A DNA stretch of 64,000 nt from Calvatia gigantea (taxonomy: Eukaryota; Basidiomycota; Agaricomycetes; Agaricales; Lycoperdaceae), in contig JACAAK010000008.1 in assembly GCA_025093985.1 (NCBI GenBank), positions 744,001 through 808,000 of the forward strand, read 5' to 3'. The notes under the pieces were generated by a model. The model made no database searches. It worked only from the letters and a program-made list of their open reading frames with translations, and had not been told where the DNA came from. Below, one piece after another: positions 35,550 to 47,503 of the stretch; position 1 is the stretch's first letter, and every line of letters starts with the position of its first letter. The position numbers and the translations under genes were made by a program.

Positions 35550-36481
35550 TTATCTTCTGCCTGTGTAGATCCCTGCTGCGTGGTATACCGGAGGAGAAGC
35601 AGGAGATCCCGGCACGCCTGGTGCACTGCTCAAAGAGTCCGGTGGTTGATTAAGAAGTAATGGATTTATTTCGTACTCTGACGCCGATAAATGCGAATGT
35701 TGGGGCCACCCCCCAAGAATTGGCGCTGGGGGAGTTGGTGGGAGGTCGAAGGATGCCAGATCAAGCTCCCTTGGTCGTCTGCGCCCTTCTCTCCTCCGGT
35801 ACCAGAACCACAGACAAATCCCAAGAAGTAACAATCCCACGCTGCTTCCAATAAGAGCGCCGACAAGGGTTGGGACAGAGACGCTGTCACCATGGTGTTG
35901 TGTCGTTGGAAGCACTTGGGGAGGAGGAGCTTCGTCTTCAACTTCGAGCTCGAAGCAATCAAGCGAAATGCGGGACTCTTGGTTGGGAATAGAGGGATCT
36001 TGAATATTCCAGAGAGTGACTGTGTGGTTTTCGGGTTTGGAGAAACGTTGTGAGTATGATAGGATCTACAAAGTCGAGGGTATCAGTTATAAATAAAGAA
36101 TCTGGGCAGTAAACCCTACTGGTTGGGGATTTGCACCATCAACGACGGAGGTAAAATTATCTGTATCAATTTCGAAACCACCGGCATCGCGCGAGCGGTC
36201 TACACAGATTCTGTTCAATCCACGATTTTTGTCATGCCGAAGGAGCCCATAATAGTAGAATGCAACAGCGGGCACCGGAAATTGCTGAGCAAATTAGCAA
36301 CGGTATTTGAAAGGGATTCCTCACTCACAAAGCTGACGGCTGCATTGGCGGCGTTAGAGAAGTAGCATGTACCACCTGATACACCCCTAGAAACGTTCCA
36401 GTTCTCTGTATGCCAGTAGTCCCACTTATAGAGGAAGAACTGATCGAAATCATCATATGTTCGATTGTGGTAGCTAGCCAT
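35550..36481 (-). CDS. Single-pass membrane protein, complete, PPxY tail
   Basis: Exons 36,120-36,284 and 36,329-36,481 plus 35,550-36,065; introns of 44 and 54 bp (GTGAGT...GCTCAG and GTAGGG...TTGTAG). 277 residues. Residues 1-150 form a Tyr/Trp-rich domain (YDDFDQFFLYKWDYWHTENW, then AVAFYYYGLL) like the beta-sandwich outer domains common in mushroom membrane proteins. Membrane helix at about 171-194, basic YRRREGRRR, then a Pro-rich tail with SPPVY at about 263-267. No cleavable signal peptide. A TATA-like TATATGG lies about 95 bp upstream of the ATG. Function unknown. Confidence 0.75.
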
Positions 36482-36599
36482 GATCGCAGTTACTGAACAC
36501 GAAAGGTAGATAACGGGGCAGCGAGGAAAACGCGGTGAGGTTTCGGGGCGCACATTTTATTCACCGGTAGGGCCATATAAATATGTATGAATCTGGAGG

Positions 36600-37660
36600 A
36601 CCTTCTTAGGTAGAACGGTTCCAATATTCAAGACCTGGGCGTTTCGCTTTGACAGTCCTATACCTACTTTGTTCTAGCAGTGGGTCGCAGCCAGTGACAT
36701 GTCAATACGGAATCCAATAATACCGCATTGAGCCGCACAACATCGTGTTCGGGCGCAATGTTGAGCAACCTGATAGATGGTATATTCTGGAAAACATCAC
36801 ATTTGGTCTCTGAGCTCATCAAGAACCTGTTTCGGGGAACCAAGACGGCCCCCTTTTGTGCCCAGCCTTGAGGGTAAACATGAGGTGTCTTGACAGACTT
36901 CCATCCTTCACCGCAGGACGGGGTCTGAAACTGTCACCACAAGGAAAGCTTCCGCCATACTTATTAACGGATCAAAGGACGTAAGGTCAACACACCTTGT
37001 GTAGCCATCTAAGGCGCTCGTTACTGTGCCAACCTTGTATCGGGTTTGGGAATTAAAACAATGTTCTTAAACTAGTGAGTAAGGTTAGTTTATGTGTACA
37101 TCCTGGTTTTCTGATCCGGCTTTCATGTCTGATGCCTACTTATTGCTAACGTAGTTATAGTCTGTTCGATCAGCAACTAATACAATCTCCCGGGATTGTC
37201 CCCTTGATAATACTGCTCAAATACTGCTCAGGGTGCTTCTGTTTTCAGAATTTTCTCTGTTGAGCTTGGTTTGTAAGGTGACCAGATCTCAGTGGTCATC
37301 TTGGATGGGGATGCGGGACGCGATGCCAAGGGCTTTCCGCTACATAGGTATCTGAGTGGTTGGACTCGCAGAGCTGAGCACAATCATAAAGTTTCAAGTG
37401 TGCCATTGCACTCAACCTCTTGTGGGGCTCAGAGGTAGGTGGGTGACTAGGGATTGGGCCGGCTTGTGACCACGGAAGAGAAATGGCGGGTGCCGAGCTG
37501 AGCGGTGCTGGTGAGCGCTGGTCGTTACGTCAGACAGTGACGACACTTGCAGGACTAGAAGTAGTGGGCCGAAACCGCGAGCACGTGACACACACAATCC
37601 CTTTCTCCGCGTCATTCGTCACGACAGTCCCGCTTTCCGATTCGCTTCCACTTCTATAGG
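36600..37660. other. Intergenic sequence of tandem unit 1
   Basis: Matches 41,150-42,390 in unit 2 at moderate identity, for example around 36,765-36,835 and 41,428-41,500. Only short ORFs; no supported gene. Confidence 0.45.
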
Positions 37661-37664
37661 GACT

Positions 37665-38185
37665 GCAGTGGACTGAACTATTGTATAATCAGGTGGCTGC
37701 TCATCCCAATGACCCTGACGCGTCACTTCTGCAGTCGGATTATGCGTCGCTTCTTCCAGAGCTTCAAGCTTCTGCATCACGGTCGTTAACTAATTTTCGA
37801 GTTGCTGCTCCCTCTCCGAAGGCGTTCCTGCCGCGGATTCTGGTCGTTCTGTGGATAGTGCGCGAAAATTGGTGGTCCCAGCGGCTGCAAATCCATGATC
37901 TCCCTTTTGTCTGCCACCTCCAGCAACTCCCTGCCCCACGTCTAGGGGATATGGATGTACGGAGTTCGATTCGCGACTTGCCAACTACCTGATTGCCAAG
38001 ATCACGGCCAATGCCACAGCCACAAGGCATACCGGGATGGTGATTTTGAGATTAACGTTGTGATGAGCTGTCCCCATGAAGGCCGAGTCTGATTCTTGTG
38101 AAGCTGAAGGAAGGGGGACTCCTGTAGGTGAACTGTCTGGAGACAGTGATGTTAGGGTGGTAGCGGTCGTGGAAGCAGGAGTCAA
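37665..38185 (-). pseudogene. Broken PPxY membrane protein
   Basis: Homologue of the gene at 42,368-43,027. The stalk and membrane helix (TIPVCLVAVALAVILAI) are readable in 37,985-38,185, but a TAG follows directly. A deletion and frameshifts break the tail. The tail end, read in another frame, keeps HWDEQPPDY. Located about 4.7 kb before its better-preserved paralogue. Confidence 0.7.
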
Positions 38186-38749
38186 AGTTGGGCGTTGGCT
38201 ATTTGCATGGCGAAAACCCTCTCCTTTGCCTTCTAGGGGAATGGCGGTCTCGGCGTTCAGACACCTATGACAGAGATAGGATATTATGCGTAGTGGGGTT
38301 GGTTAGGCAACGCCAATAAGCAATACCTACGGTCTCTGAACTCCTCTGAGCAACACCAGTCCTGAGCACGTTCCCGTGCTGGTGCTGGCCTGTCATTAGT
38401 ATTGACGTTGACCGAGTTCTTGTCCCTTTAACCGCGTTACTACCACAGTTTCCAAGGTTGTCCACCCCAGACTCTGACAATTTTTCCCATATGGGCGGAT
38501 CTGTTGACTTTCTCCTTGAGTCTCCTTGTTGGTCATGGTTAAACGTTAAGGATCGAAATGCCTCGCGACACCCACAAACTAATAGGCTTGTTTCAATCTC
38601 TTTTATTTCAGGTCGTTCTCATGGTGTTTCTTGAGAGTCACAGGTGCTGTGGTGAGGGTGAATCAAACCGTATAATACTGGTCCTGAAACCATTGATCGC
38701 CTATGGAACTTACTGCAGGGGACTGAGCCGGACAATAAGATCTGCTGAG

Positions 38750-39669
38750 GTGCTGGTGCTACAGTTGTTGCCATCGCACCTTATACTTACAATGATTATT
38801 ATGCACACGTCCCCATCGTTTTGTCGCCGTCAGATAAGATCGAGAAGAGTGGCCTTCTTAAGTGTTTTGGCTCCAGGTGCATTGATAGATTGATACCTGG
38901 AGATCCCACGAAGGCGGCCAGAGGAAGTTTGGCACTCTGGTCGATGGCTAGTGACGGAGGTGCTACGTTCCGTCGAGCGTGCCATGAGCTATGTATGAAG
39001 GTGCCTCTGGATCCACATTTACCACTGAGAATCAAGCTTGTCCTTCTGAAAGGCCTCGACTGCCACATATTGAAGGAAATGATAACTATAACAGGTGGCT
39101 TGAAACATATACTCAAAAGTAAGTAATATACCTTGACCTTGAGAACCTATGAAACCAATCTTTTGGTAGGTTTCGCTGCGCCACTCCGCGGCTTGTCGGA
39201 GGTTCTGGTCAAAGACAGAGTAGTCAACCCAAGTGATGTCCTTTACCAACTAACTCGGCTCCTGGACCTTTTGTCTGGGGCTGAGCGTGCACCACTCAAT
39301 CCTGCAGACAAGCAGGGTGCCTCCAAGGCAGTCACACCAATCCGGCGATTAAATTCACTCCATACCTCACCGGAGCCAGACAACGAATTTGAGTGCCACT
39401 GCGCCTCATGCATCTATTTCTTGGCTGCATTTTTCAGTACCCTTCATCGGTGTCTCAATGAGCCCTATGCAGCAGCTAGAATCTCTTGCAACATTTGCAC
39501 ATATACGCGGCAGCTCTTCAGCCCGAACCCGGGTCAGTGTGTCTGGCTAATCCATTGTATGCTGATGGTCAAGCAGTTGTCAAGAACGTATTCTTTGGAG
39601 TTGATGTGGTTTGTGGAGGAGCGTCTCCCAAAACATCGGAACTTATACGAGGTTTCTAAGACAGGTTGA
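38750..39669 (+). CDS. Uncharacterised spliced gene, 5' end not resolved
   Basis: A plus-strand frame is open from about 38,750 (AIAPYTYNDYYAHVPIVLSP) to 39,119, then a GTAAGT...TGGTAG intron (39,120-39,168) restores the frame into 39,169-39,669 (GLSEVLVKDRVVNPSDVLYQ). The second exon has several Cys residues (ECHCASC, SCNICTY). No start codon is placed; an upstream exon is needed. It occupies the position that holds the RRRDSFGLEVR protein in unit 1, and its last codons lie in the duplicated flank. Family not recognised. Confidence 0.4.
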
Positions 39670-40100
39670 TCGGGCGGCTGAGACTCCTTCCGCTGGTAGT
39701 AGAACTCGGAGAACTGTCGATAAACCTCTTTAGCCGCTCATGCTCGCTTTCGGACGCGTGGCATGCGATGTGAGCATTTAGCGCCGATCCGCTTTTTTTG
39801 GCTGCCGTGCAGAACTTACGTGAAACACGCAAATTATCATTCAATGATTCCCTGCTGAGACCCGGACACACTTTTGTACCAGGAGGTGCTACCAAAACTG
39901 AGCTTCTACATAATATCCTATTGCACAATTCTCGGCGCTTGCTTCATTGTCTCTACTAAAAAGTAAACGGTAAGCATAAATCTGACTGCCTAAAGGTCCG
40001 AAAGGTCCGTAAGGTTTGGAAAGATTGTGTCCAAAATAAATGTTCTGAGCAGCATAAAAGCCCGGTTAAACGATGTGACAAGGGGTCTCATTTACAATTT

Positions 40101-41021
40101 TTATTTCTTACTTGCCTTTATTTTCCGTTTGTGTAGATCCCTGCTGGGCAATATACCGGAGGAGAAGTAGGAGGTTCCGGCATACCTGGTACGCTGCCCC
40201 AAGAGCCCCGTGGCTGGCCAAGAAGTAATTCGTACTCTGACATCGATAAGTGTGAATATTGGGGCCACCCCTCGGGAATTGGTACTGAAGAGTTGATGGG
40301 GGGTCGAAGGACGCCATATCAAGACCCCTGGGTTGTTTGTGCCTTTTTCTCCTTCGGTACCAGAACCACAGACCAATCCCAAGAAGCAACAATGCTACGC
40401 TGCTTCCAACGAGAGCGCCGACAAAGGTTGGGGCAGAGACACTGTCACCACCACGTTGGGAGGCAGGAACTTCATCTTCAACTTCGAGTTCAAAACGATC
40501 AAGCGAAATGCGGGACCCTGGTTTGGGAATAGGGGGATCACGAACGTTCCAGAGAGTGACTGTGTGGTTTCGGGTTTGGAGAAACGTTGTGAGTATAATA
40601 GGATCTACAAAGTCGAGTTTATCAATTATAAATAAAGAATCTGGGCAGTAAGCCCTACTGGTTGAGGATTTGCACCATCAACGACGGAGGATAAAGTTAT
40701 CTGTATCAATTTCGAAACCACCGGCATCGCGCGAGCGGTCTACACAGATTCTGTTCAATCCACGATTTTTGTCATGCCGAAGGAGCCCATAATAGTAGAA
40801 TGCAACAGTGGGCACCGGAAATTGCTGAGCAAATTAACAATGGTATTTGAAGGGGGTTCCTCACTCACAAAGCTGACGACTGCATTGGCGGCGTTAGAGA
40901 AGTGGTATGTACCGCCTGATACACCCTGAGAAACATTCCAATTCTCTTCATTCCAATAATCCCCTTTGTAAAGGAATGACTGATCGAAATCGTCGTATGT
41001 TCGACTGTGGTAGTTAGCCAT
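40101..41021 (-). pseudogene. Frameshifted paralogue of the 35,550-36,481 membrane protein
   Basis: Starts MANYHSRTYDDFDQ at 41,021 and keeps both intron positions. A one-base insertion in exon 2 (about 40,691), a one-base loss in the CCGAAA run of exon 3 (about 40,570) and a further loss before the tail (about 40,280) disrupt it. The helix (LLLLGIGLWFWYRRRK) and, in a shifted frame, SPPVY near the end remain. These are single-base events, so either true decay or sequencing errors could explain them. Confidence 0.75.
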
Positions 41022-41099
41022 GATCGTAGCCTTAGTTACCGGCGGGTGCAGAAAAAGGTGGATAACGGGTCAACGAAGAAAACGAGGTTAGTTTCTGGG

Positions 41100-42360
41100 T
41101 GCGGTTTTTGCTCACGGGTATGACTGTATAACTATATGTATGATTCCGGGGAACCTTCTTAGGTAAAACAATTCTCATCTTGTGTCACTAATCCCAGCAC
41201 CACTGAGCATAGGCTATCCTTAGACCACTATCACAAAATCGCCCCCTCACACCCGTCACCTCGCGCTACCTCTTCACGTTTGTCCTCAGGCATAGGTGTT
41301 TCGCGTTGACAGCACCTATATCTACTTTATTCTGGCCTGCGTCCTAGCAGTAGGTTTGCAGCCAGCGATATGAATACATGGAATCCAATATTAATGACAT
41401 TGTGCTGCATAGCATTGTGTGTGAGCGATGTGGAGCAGCCTGATGGATGTATTCTGGAAAGCATCACGTGTGGTCTGTGAGCTCATAAAGAACCTGTTCG
41501 GGGGGAACCGACCTGGAGGCAGTTCCTTTTTGTACACAGCATTGAAGGGGGGCATGGGGTGTCTCGACAGATTTCCGTCCTTCACTGCAGGTCAGGGTGG
41601 GAACTGTCACCCAAAGGAAAGCTTCTGTCATCGTTATTAACAGAGGATCAAAGGACGCAAGATTGAAACACCATGTGTCATCATCTAGACCGCTCTTCTC
41701 GGACCGCTACTGTGTCCTACCTCTATTGGCAGTTGAAATAACGGACTTAACCTGGTGGATGGGTTTAGTTCATTTGTTCCTTACATCCCTGGTTTTCTGA
41801 TCCGTTTTTCATGTCTAATACCTAAGAACTTGCCTGCTTATTGATAATCTATGTTAAGGTCTGTCTAATAATAGCCCCTCTCCGTGGCTGAATTATTCCC
41901 CACTCCTCAGCCGTATTCTTCTGGTTTCGTCAAAGTTTTCCTGGTTGGTTCTGGCTCGTGGGATGATTGGCTTTCGATGTTTTCAGTTGTCACTTTCGGT
42001 GCAGACGCGGGACGTGACACCGCAAACTTTCCACAGGGGCATTCTCTCCCATCTCTTGCGGCAGGTTGGTACCAAGAGCTGGACTCGCAGAGGTGGGCAG
42101 AATCATACGTTTCAGGTGCGTCGTTACACTCAAGCCACTATGGAGTTCGGGGGTAGGTAGGTGACTGGTGGTTGGGCTAGCGTTGTGGCCATAGAAGGGA
42201 AATGGTGGGCTGAGCATTGAACGTTGAACGATGAACGATGATGACATCCGCAGGGCTGGGGGTTGGCCGAAAACACGAGTGCGTGGGATGATTTCTACGC
42301 CCGTTCGGTGTGCGACACCAGCAATCCCTTTCCATGCATCATTCATCATGAAGGTCCCGC
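41100..42360. other. Intergenic sequence of tandem unit 2
   Basis: Corresponds to 36,560-37,660. A short plus-strand frame at 41,428-41,640 (WSSLMDVFWKASRVVCELI) has a partial match in unit 1 near 36,770 but is broken there, so it is not called as a gene. Confidence 0.4.
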
Positions 42361-42367
42361 TTTCCGA

Positions 42368-43027
42368 TCAGCTTCCACTTCTATAGGGACCGTAATGGAC
42401 TGAACTACCATATTCAGGTGGCTGCTCATCCCAATGACCCTGACGCGTCACTGCTGCAGTCGGAGGCTGCATCGCTGCTTCCAGGGCCTCAAGCTTTTGC
42501 ATCACGGTTGTTAGCTGGTTCTCGAGTTGCTGCTCCCTCTCCGAAGGCGTTCCTGCAGTGGATTCTGGTCGGTGTGCGGATGGTGTGCGAAACTTGGCAG
42601 TCCCAGCAGCTACAAACCCACCACCTCCCTTTTGGGTACCACTTCCAACAACCCCCCGCTCCATGTCTCGGGGATATGGATGTACGGACTCTGATTCGCT
42701 GCTTGACGGCGACCGCTTCCTGATCCACCTGAACCATATGATTGCCAAGATCACGGCGAGTGCCACAGCCACAATGCATACTGGGATAATGATTTTGAGT
42801 TTAATGTTGTGGTGAGCCGTCCCCGTTAAGGCCGAGTCTGACACCTGTGAGGCTGGAGGAAGGGGGACTCCCGTAGGTGAAATGTCTGGAGGCGGTGATG
42901 TCGGGGTGACAGTGGTGGTGGAAGTAGCAGCCAAAGCTGAGCGTTGGCTATTTGCGCTGGCGAAAGGCCGTAGCCCAGCTGCCCCAGGCCCCAGACCCGT
43001 GAGGAAACCATTGACTAGGCCCAGCAT
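42368..43027 (-). CDS. Small single-pass membrane protein with coiled coil and PPEY tail
   Basis: 219 residues in one exon from the ATG at 43,027. N-terminal 1-25 hydrophobic and Gly-rich, Ser/Thr/Pro stalk at 30-70, membrane helix at about 78-99 (KIIIPVCIVAVALAVILAII), basic RWIRKR, Ser-rich linker, coiled coil at about 166-190 (REQQLENQLTTVMQKLEALE) and QPPEY at about 202-206. An upstream exon with an outer domain is possible. The broken copy at 37,665-38,185 keeps PPDY at the same place. Confidence 0.72.
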   Translation of the reverse strand: MLGLVNGFLTGLGPGAAGLRPFASANSQRSALAATSTTTVTPTSPPPDISPTGVPLPPASQVSDSALTGTAHHNIKLKIIIPVCIVAVALAVILAIIWFRWIRKRSPSSSESESVHPYPRDMERGVVGSGTQKGGGGFVAAGTAKFRTPSAHRPESTAGTPSEREQQLENQLTTVMQKLEALEAAMQPPTAAVTRQGHWDEQPPEYGSSVHYGPYRSGS

Positions 43028-43059
43028 GGGGCGGGAATGAGTGGCTGTGATGTGTTCGG

Positions 43060-43610
43060 TAAGTTATCGGTATGCTACTTCGATATTCATGGCTGACCTC
43101 ATTTCGGCACTATTGTGGATCCAGGGAGAATCACTCGCAACTACAGTACAAGGGCACAGATGTGCGAGTGGGGGTAGAGTCAAGCTTTATAGCTGAGTTC
43201 CTCCCCCCTCAAAAATTTAATACATGTAGTTTCGAACTCCAAGTTTCTCCCTGGAGATGTCCGCGAACTTTGATATCTGATCCTGATCCCCAGTGTTTTA
43301 TGTTTTAGTTTGGTGTAAACGCTGAAAAAATGATACCGCGTAATCCTAGTATTCTTTTCTATGTATTAACATCTTGTCCTGTTCAACCCCCAAGGTTACT
43401 ATTTTCAGCTGTAAAATGTTCATAAGGAAACGGTGGATAGAATTTGGGCTTGCCAGAGATAGAACACCTCCAACTAACCATTGCTGAACGTTTGAACATT
43501 GAATGTTGATGTTAGTTTTTCCTACAGGTTGAACGTTGAACGTTGAACTGTCAAACCGAAACTAAGTGTATTCCTGATGCAGGCGCCTTGATGATTTCAG
43601 AAAGAGGTTC
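43060..43610. other. Intergenic, no gene seen
   Basis: Contains three loose repeats of TTGAACGTTGAA-like sequence near 43,480-43,550. No ORF of note. Confidence 0.4.
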
Positions 43611-43611
43611 G

Positions 43612-44845
43612 CTAAACCCCACTGTGATCAATGATCGGTGAGAGTGAAGACTCGGATCTGGTCCGCGTGCGTCGGGTATAACAGGCTATTAATGTTACAT
43701 CGATATCTTCGACCGAGGGAGGGGAGGAAGAGGGAAAGGAAGAAAAGCAAAGGAGGGAGAGGGAGGAGAGACCGAAGTATGTACCTGGGGTGTTCAATTG
43801 TCCGCTGAGAATGGCGGATGGCTTCTTCAAACTTACAAGTTTTTTCAACCTCCAACGCCAAAGTCATGACCTGACTTTCCAACTGTTGCTCCCTTGGTAT
43901 AGTAGGAGCCTCCGAAGAGGATCTGTGTTGGTGCAAAACCGGGGGGAATTTCCGCTGCGCATTTTTGTCGGAGGCGCCGGATGACACGCTCTGCTCAGTA
44001 ACCCTTTGTGGTAACCAGTTTTCAGTAGCTGCTTGCCTCATATCCTCGGTGTGATATGGCTCCAGAATGATTCTGCGGCCCCGGTAGGTTGTAAACGGCC
44101 ACCGTTTCCGGATTACTCTGATATATATGACTCCAAGAGTATCAATAGAGCCAGTACTGCGACGCATACTGGGGCGATGACCCTCGGATTAGTGTCATTT
44201 TGCTTCACCGTGCTTGAACTCGAGGAGAGTGATGGCACTGGCTGGGATGCAGAGTTTGGAATCGGAGCCCCAGTGTCTGAGCTCGAGGAAGACGGTGGCG
44301 CTGGGTGGAGTGCAGAGCTTGGAATCGGACCCCAGTGCCTTGAGCATCTATCGATTGTGTGAGTGCGGGGACTTTTGACGACGCGGCGGCACTTGGTGAG
44401 AACTGTAAGGTGTCGGATTGCGCCAGTATTGTTTGCGCCCGTGCGGTTGGAAGCCTGATATAACAGTTGTCCATGCACATGCAAATTGTCAGTCATAACT
44501 CAATTCCACTTAGAAGGCACCAGGCATACTGTGAGGTATTCTTAACAAGGGTGTAAGCGCATCGCTCCACTGGGACGCTGGTAACAGCAAGAAAGCTTAC
44601 CGGCTGCCGCCCAATTGAATTTGTATTGAAATGCGAGTCCTGCGGTTGTAAGATAGAGAAGGAAATGAAGATGCTTCACTGTGAATACCAGGAAGATTAA
44701 TGATACCAAAGAGACCTACTGAAGTTGCATTTATTACAAGGCCCGGTGACGGTTCAGGAACCCCAACTTGTCTCCTGGGGTGAGGTGGGGGCAACGGCAA
44801 CATCTTTAGGAGAAAGAGGGAGGGAAGGGAAGAAATAGAAGACAA
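43612..44845 (-). pseudogene. Degenerate member of the membrane-protein family
   Basis: 44,597-44,845 may encode the outer domain (INATSVGLFGIINLPG) ending at a GTAAGC donor. 44,113-44,496 encodes an outer or stalk region with repeated SS-DTGAPIPNSA segments and the helix start VIAPVCVAVLALLILL, where one missing G shifts the frame. The other frame then continues (43,628-44,140) with GVIYIRVIRKRW and a REQQLESQVMTLALEVE coiled coil. The C-terminus is unclear and no PPxY was found. It could be a functional gene with a sequencing error. Confidence 0.5.
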
Positions 44846-44879
44846 GGAGGAAAAAAAGGGGGGAAGAACGAAGCTCGCG

Positions 44880-46260
44880 CCTGGTACTCAATCACCAGAC
44901 AAATCATTTTATTTAAATACAGGAAGATGTCCTGCAAAGAAGATAATACAGATGTTACAAACGCTCGGCTTTTGGTTTACGATTCTCGTATCTAAGCAAG
45001 TTCCGGCTCCCATCGATATCTGTTCGTGATGTCCGTCGCTATGTGTTGGACGCCGAGGTTCGATGGCACTGCGTGAGCTGGGGCGAGTGACATCGGTGGC
45101 TGGTTGTGGTATCCCGAGTCATTCCCCTCGATCTTTGCTGTGCCTTATTATGTCGCGCCTCTTCACAGGTATCTATAATATCTGAACAGGGTGTAAGTGA
45201 AGTGTGGTTCGTAAACGGAAGGGTGGTGTACGCACGGTGTAGTGGCATCGCCCATCAGACATCACAATCAACGGACTGATTCATGTTACATTGCGATTTT
45301 ATTACTATCCACGAATTGTGTGAGATACCCAGGGACTTACAATAACATATCGTCCACAAATACCCCTTCCATGTTGGAACTGTGTCGCCAACAGTGACCA
45401 ATTTGTGCCAGCGGTGATTTTGGCGTGGAGTCAACACTCCCTGGACCCTTGGGACATTCAGACTAGAAACCTGGATTGAATCACAGCGAGATCGTCGAGA
45501 CACAAGAGAAGCCATGGCCTTCCGGCACGACACACCTATTACTTCAAGAAGAGACCAGCTTCAGGTCTACGTTGAAAGCGCTAAATTTTGCAGAAAAACT
45601 CACAACTCGGATATTCAGTCCCTTGCAGATGCTGAGCAGGGGAAAAACTGTTAGGTTTCCGGGGTTTTGTAATCTGATTGAAGTAGTTCTGCAATTCAGA
45701 GGCAGTTCAAAATTCGAGAGGGAGAGTCTCCAGACGACATGAACTTCAGATAGTAGACCGAAATCACGAGTTCGGTACATCTAGAGCACGATTTGTCCGG
45801 CGTGCTACGTATCTTCGAAGAGGTTGACGGGAAATCTCTGCTTGCTCGACACTTGGGGCTTCTGTAAATGGACGATTTTTGCGTTTGGTGTGCCCCGCCC
45901 CCTTGAACAACGGCTTGGCCGAACATCATTGAATGAGAATTGGTTGCTTCAGCCACTGGCGATGGTTACTCAGGCGGGAACTACACCAATGATTTTATGA
46001 TGTCCGTCAATAATATATTAAAACTGGCCGTATGACTTTGTGTATTCGGGTTTAGCGCAGATGCTGCTGGATTGTGCTGTATAACCAGCAGCAACACCGT
46101 AGCCGCCTGGAGAGTTACCGGATAATCACAGGACTTATTAGGTTAGTTGATTTAGTATTCTAGATAAGATAACGGCAAAACGATATAAATACACTCATTG
46201 ATCAACGTAACAGACAAGGAATCAACGAAGTCCAGGCAAGGATATCGAGGCTCAAAGTTC
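44880..46260. other. Intergenic, no supported gene
   Basis: Only ORFs under 90 codons with no recognisable motif, on both strands. No repeats matching the rest of the window were noticed. Confidence 0.4.
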
Positions 46261-46271
46261 AGCTGCAAACA

Positions 46272-47359
46272 TCATCGAGCATCCGCGAGTAAGACGCCTT
46301 TCAACTCGCTAACTAGTCGTTGAGCACCTGTTTCCAAAGTCTCATCCCTCCCGCTTCTCTGCACTTGCACCAAAGTACGTCTGTTAGCACCCGAGCCGAC
46401 CACGAAGCCAATGGTCCGAGGGGATAGAGAAATCGAAACCATGGAAAATGGAACAGCGTCCATTTTCGCCTGAGGTGGCGGTGTGGAATGAGCCGTAGGC
46501 GTAACTGAGCCGGACCTGGATTTGAAGAACATGCCGAAAAACTTTGAAGCGGTAGTCCGAGGCTGTGGGGGCGACGTGGCCTGGGGGGCAGTAAGGGGAG
46601 ACGCAGGTAGGGTATTCAAACTCGCAGTCGACCCCGAAGGCGACGTCTTTATGCTGTTTGAGGACCCTTGAGTCCTAATGCTACTTGCACTGGTTGGCTG
46701 CGCAGCACCTGGTAGGCTGATGACCCCTTCGCGCAGTCCGTACTTTCCCACAAGGTCCTCCAAACGGGCTTTCGGCTGCGCATGGTCAAACAGGTCCTTG
46801 AACATATCCTCGCGTTCGAGGTGCAGTTCAGAATCGTCAAGGAATACATCCTCGCGGACTTTGAGCGCTATGAAGCGGTCAAGGATGGCTGTCTCACGTT
46901 GGAGGCTTTGAATGGATTGGGACTTGGAAGCCGCAGAAGCGGATGTGTAGGTAGGAGAGCGGGAATCGGACGTAGTGGTTGGAAATGGGTCGGAAGTGTA
47001 CGGTGGACGTATGAGGGATTGGTATGCGGGCAAGTAACCCGATCGTAGAACATGCATGCATGCTGCGGAATTTGTTAGCGAAAAATGCAATGAAACACTC
47101 AAGGTGTCGCACCAATGTAGAACGAGCGGTTGACGAGACGGAGAGAATTTACTAGCCATAGAAGGGTTTTGCGCTGGCGTTCAATTTTTACTTGGTCAGC
47201 GGTGTCTGTCTGCGGAAAAGTGGAATATAAAATCTGCAAGAGAATATGAGAAGGCAGTGTATCGAGTATGTTGGACTGGTCAGCGGAAGAACGCTGGGAG
47301 GCAAGGCTGGCGGCGTAGGAGGGAGGCGGGGGCATGAGAACCTTTGAATCGATGATCAT
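46272..47359 (-). CDS. F-box-like conserved protein
   Basis: Exon 1 47,113-47,359 and exon 2 46,272-47,062, with a 50-bp GTGCGA...CCGCAG intron; 345 residues. Residues 34-90 (LPSHILLQILYSTF...LLWLVNSLRLVNRSFY) resemble an F-box plus the following helix. The N-terminus has PPPPSY, which fits PPxY. The centre is Ser/Thr-rich and the C-terminal 60 residues look like a compact domain (IGFVVGSGANRRTLVQVQ). Its start codon faces that of the OTU gene with 144 bp between, so a shared promoter is likely. Function inferred only from the F-box resemblance. Confidence 0.7.
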
Positions 47360-47503
47360 GGCTGGGTAGACGATGATATACTAGCGATATGGGACACATG
47401 AAGCCTCAGGTGGCCATCCAATGATGGCAGCCGCTCTCCCGGAAGATTACCTAAGCAAACCACAGGGCAAGATTTGAATCTGTAGAGTCTGCTCACCAGC
47501 CAA
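47360..47503. promoter_or_regulatory. Bidirectional promoter between F-box-like and OTU genes
   Basis: 144 bp separate the two start codons (47,359 minus, 47,504 plus). No clear TATA box. The short gap means both 5' leaders and all core promoter sites lie here. Confidence 0.6.
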
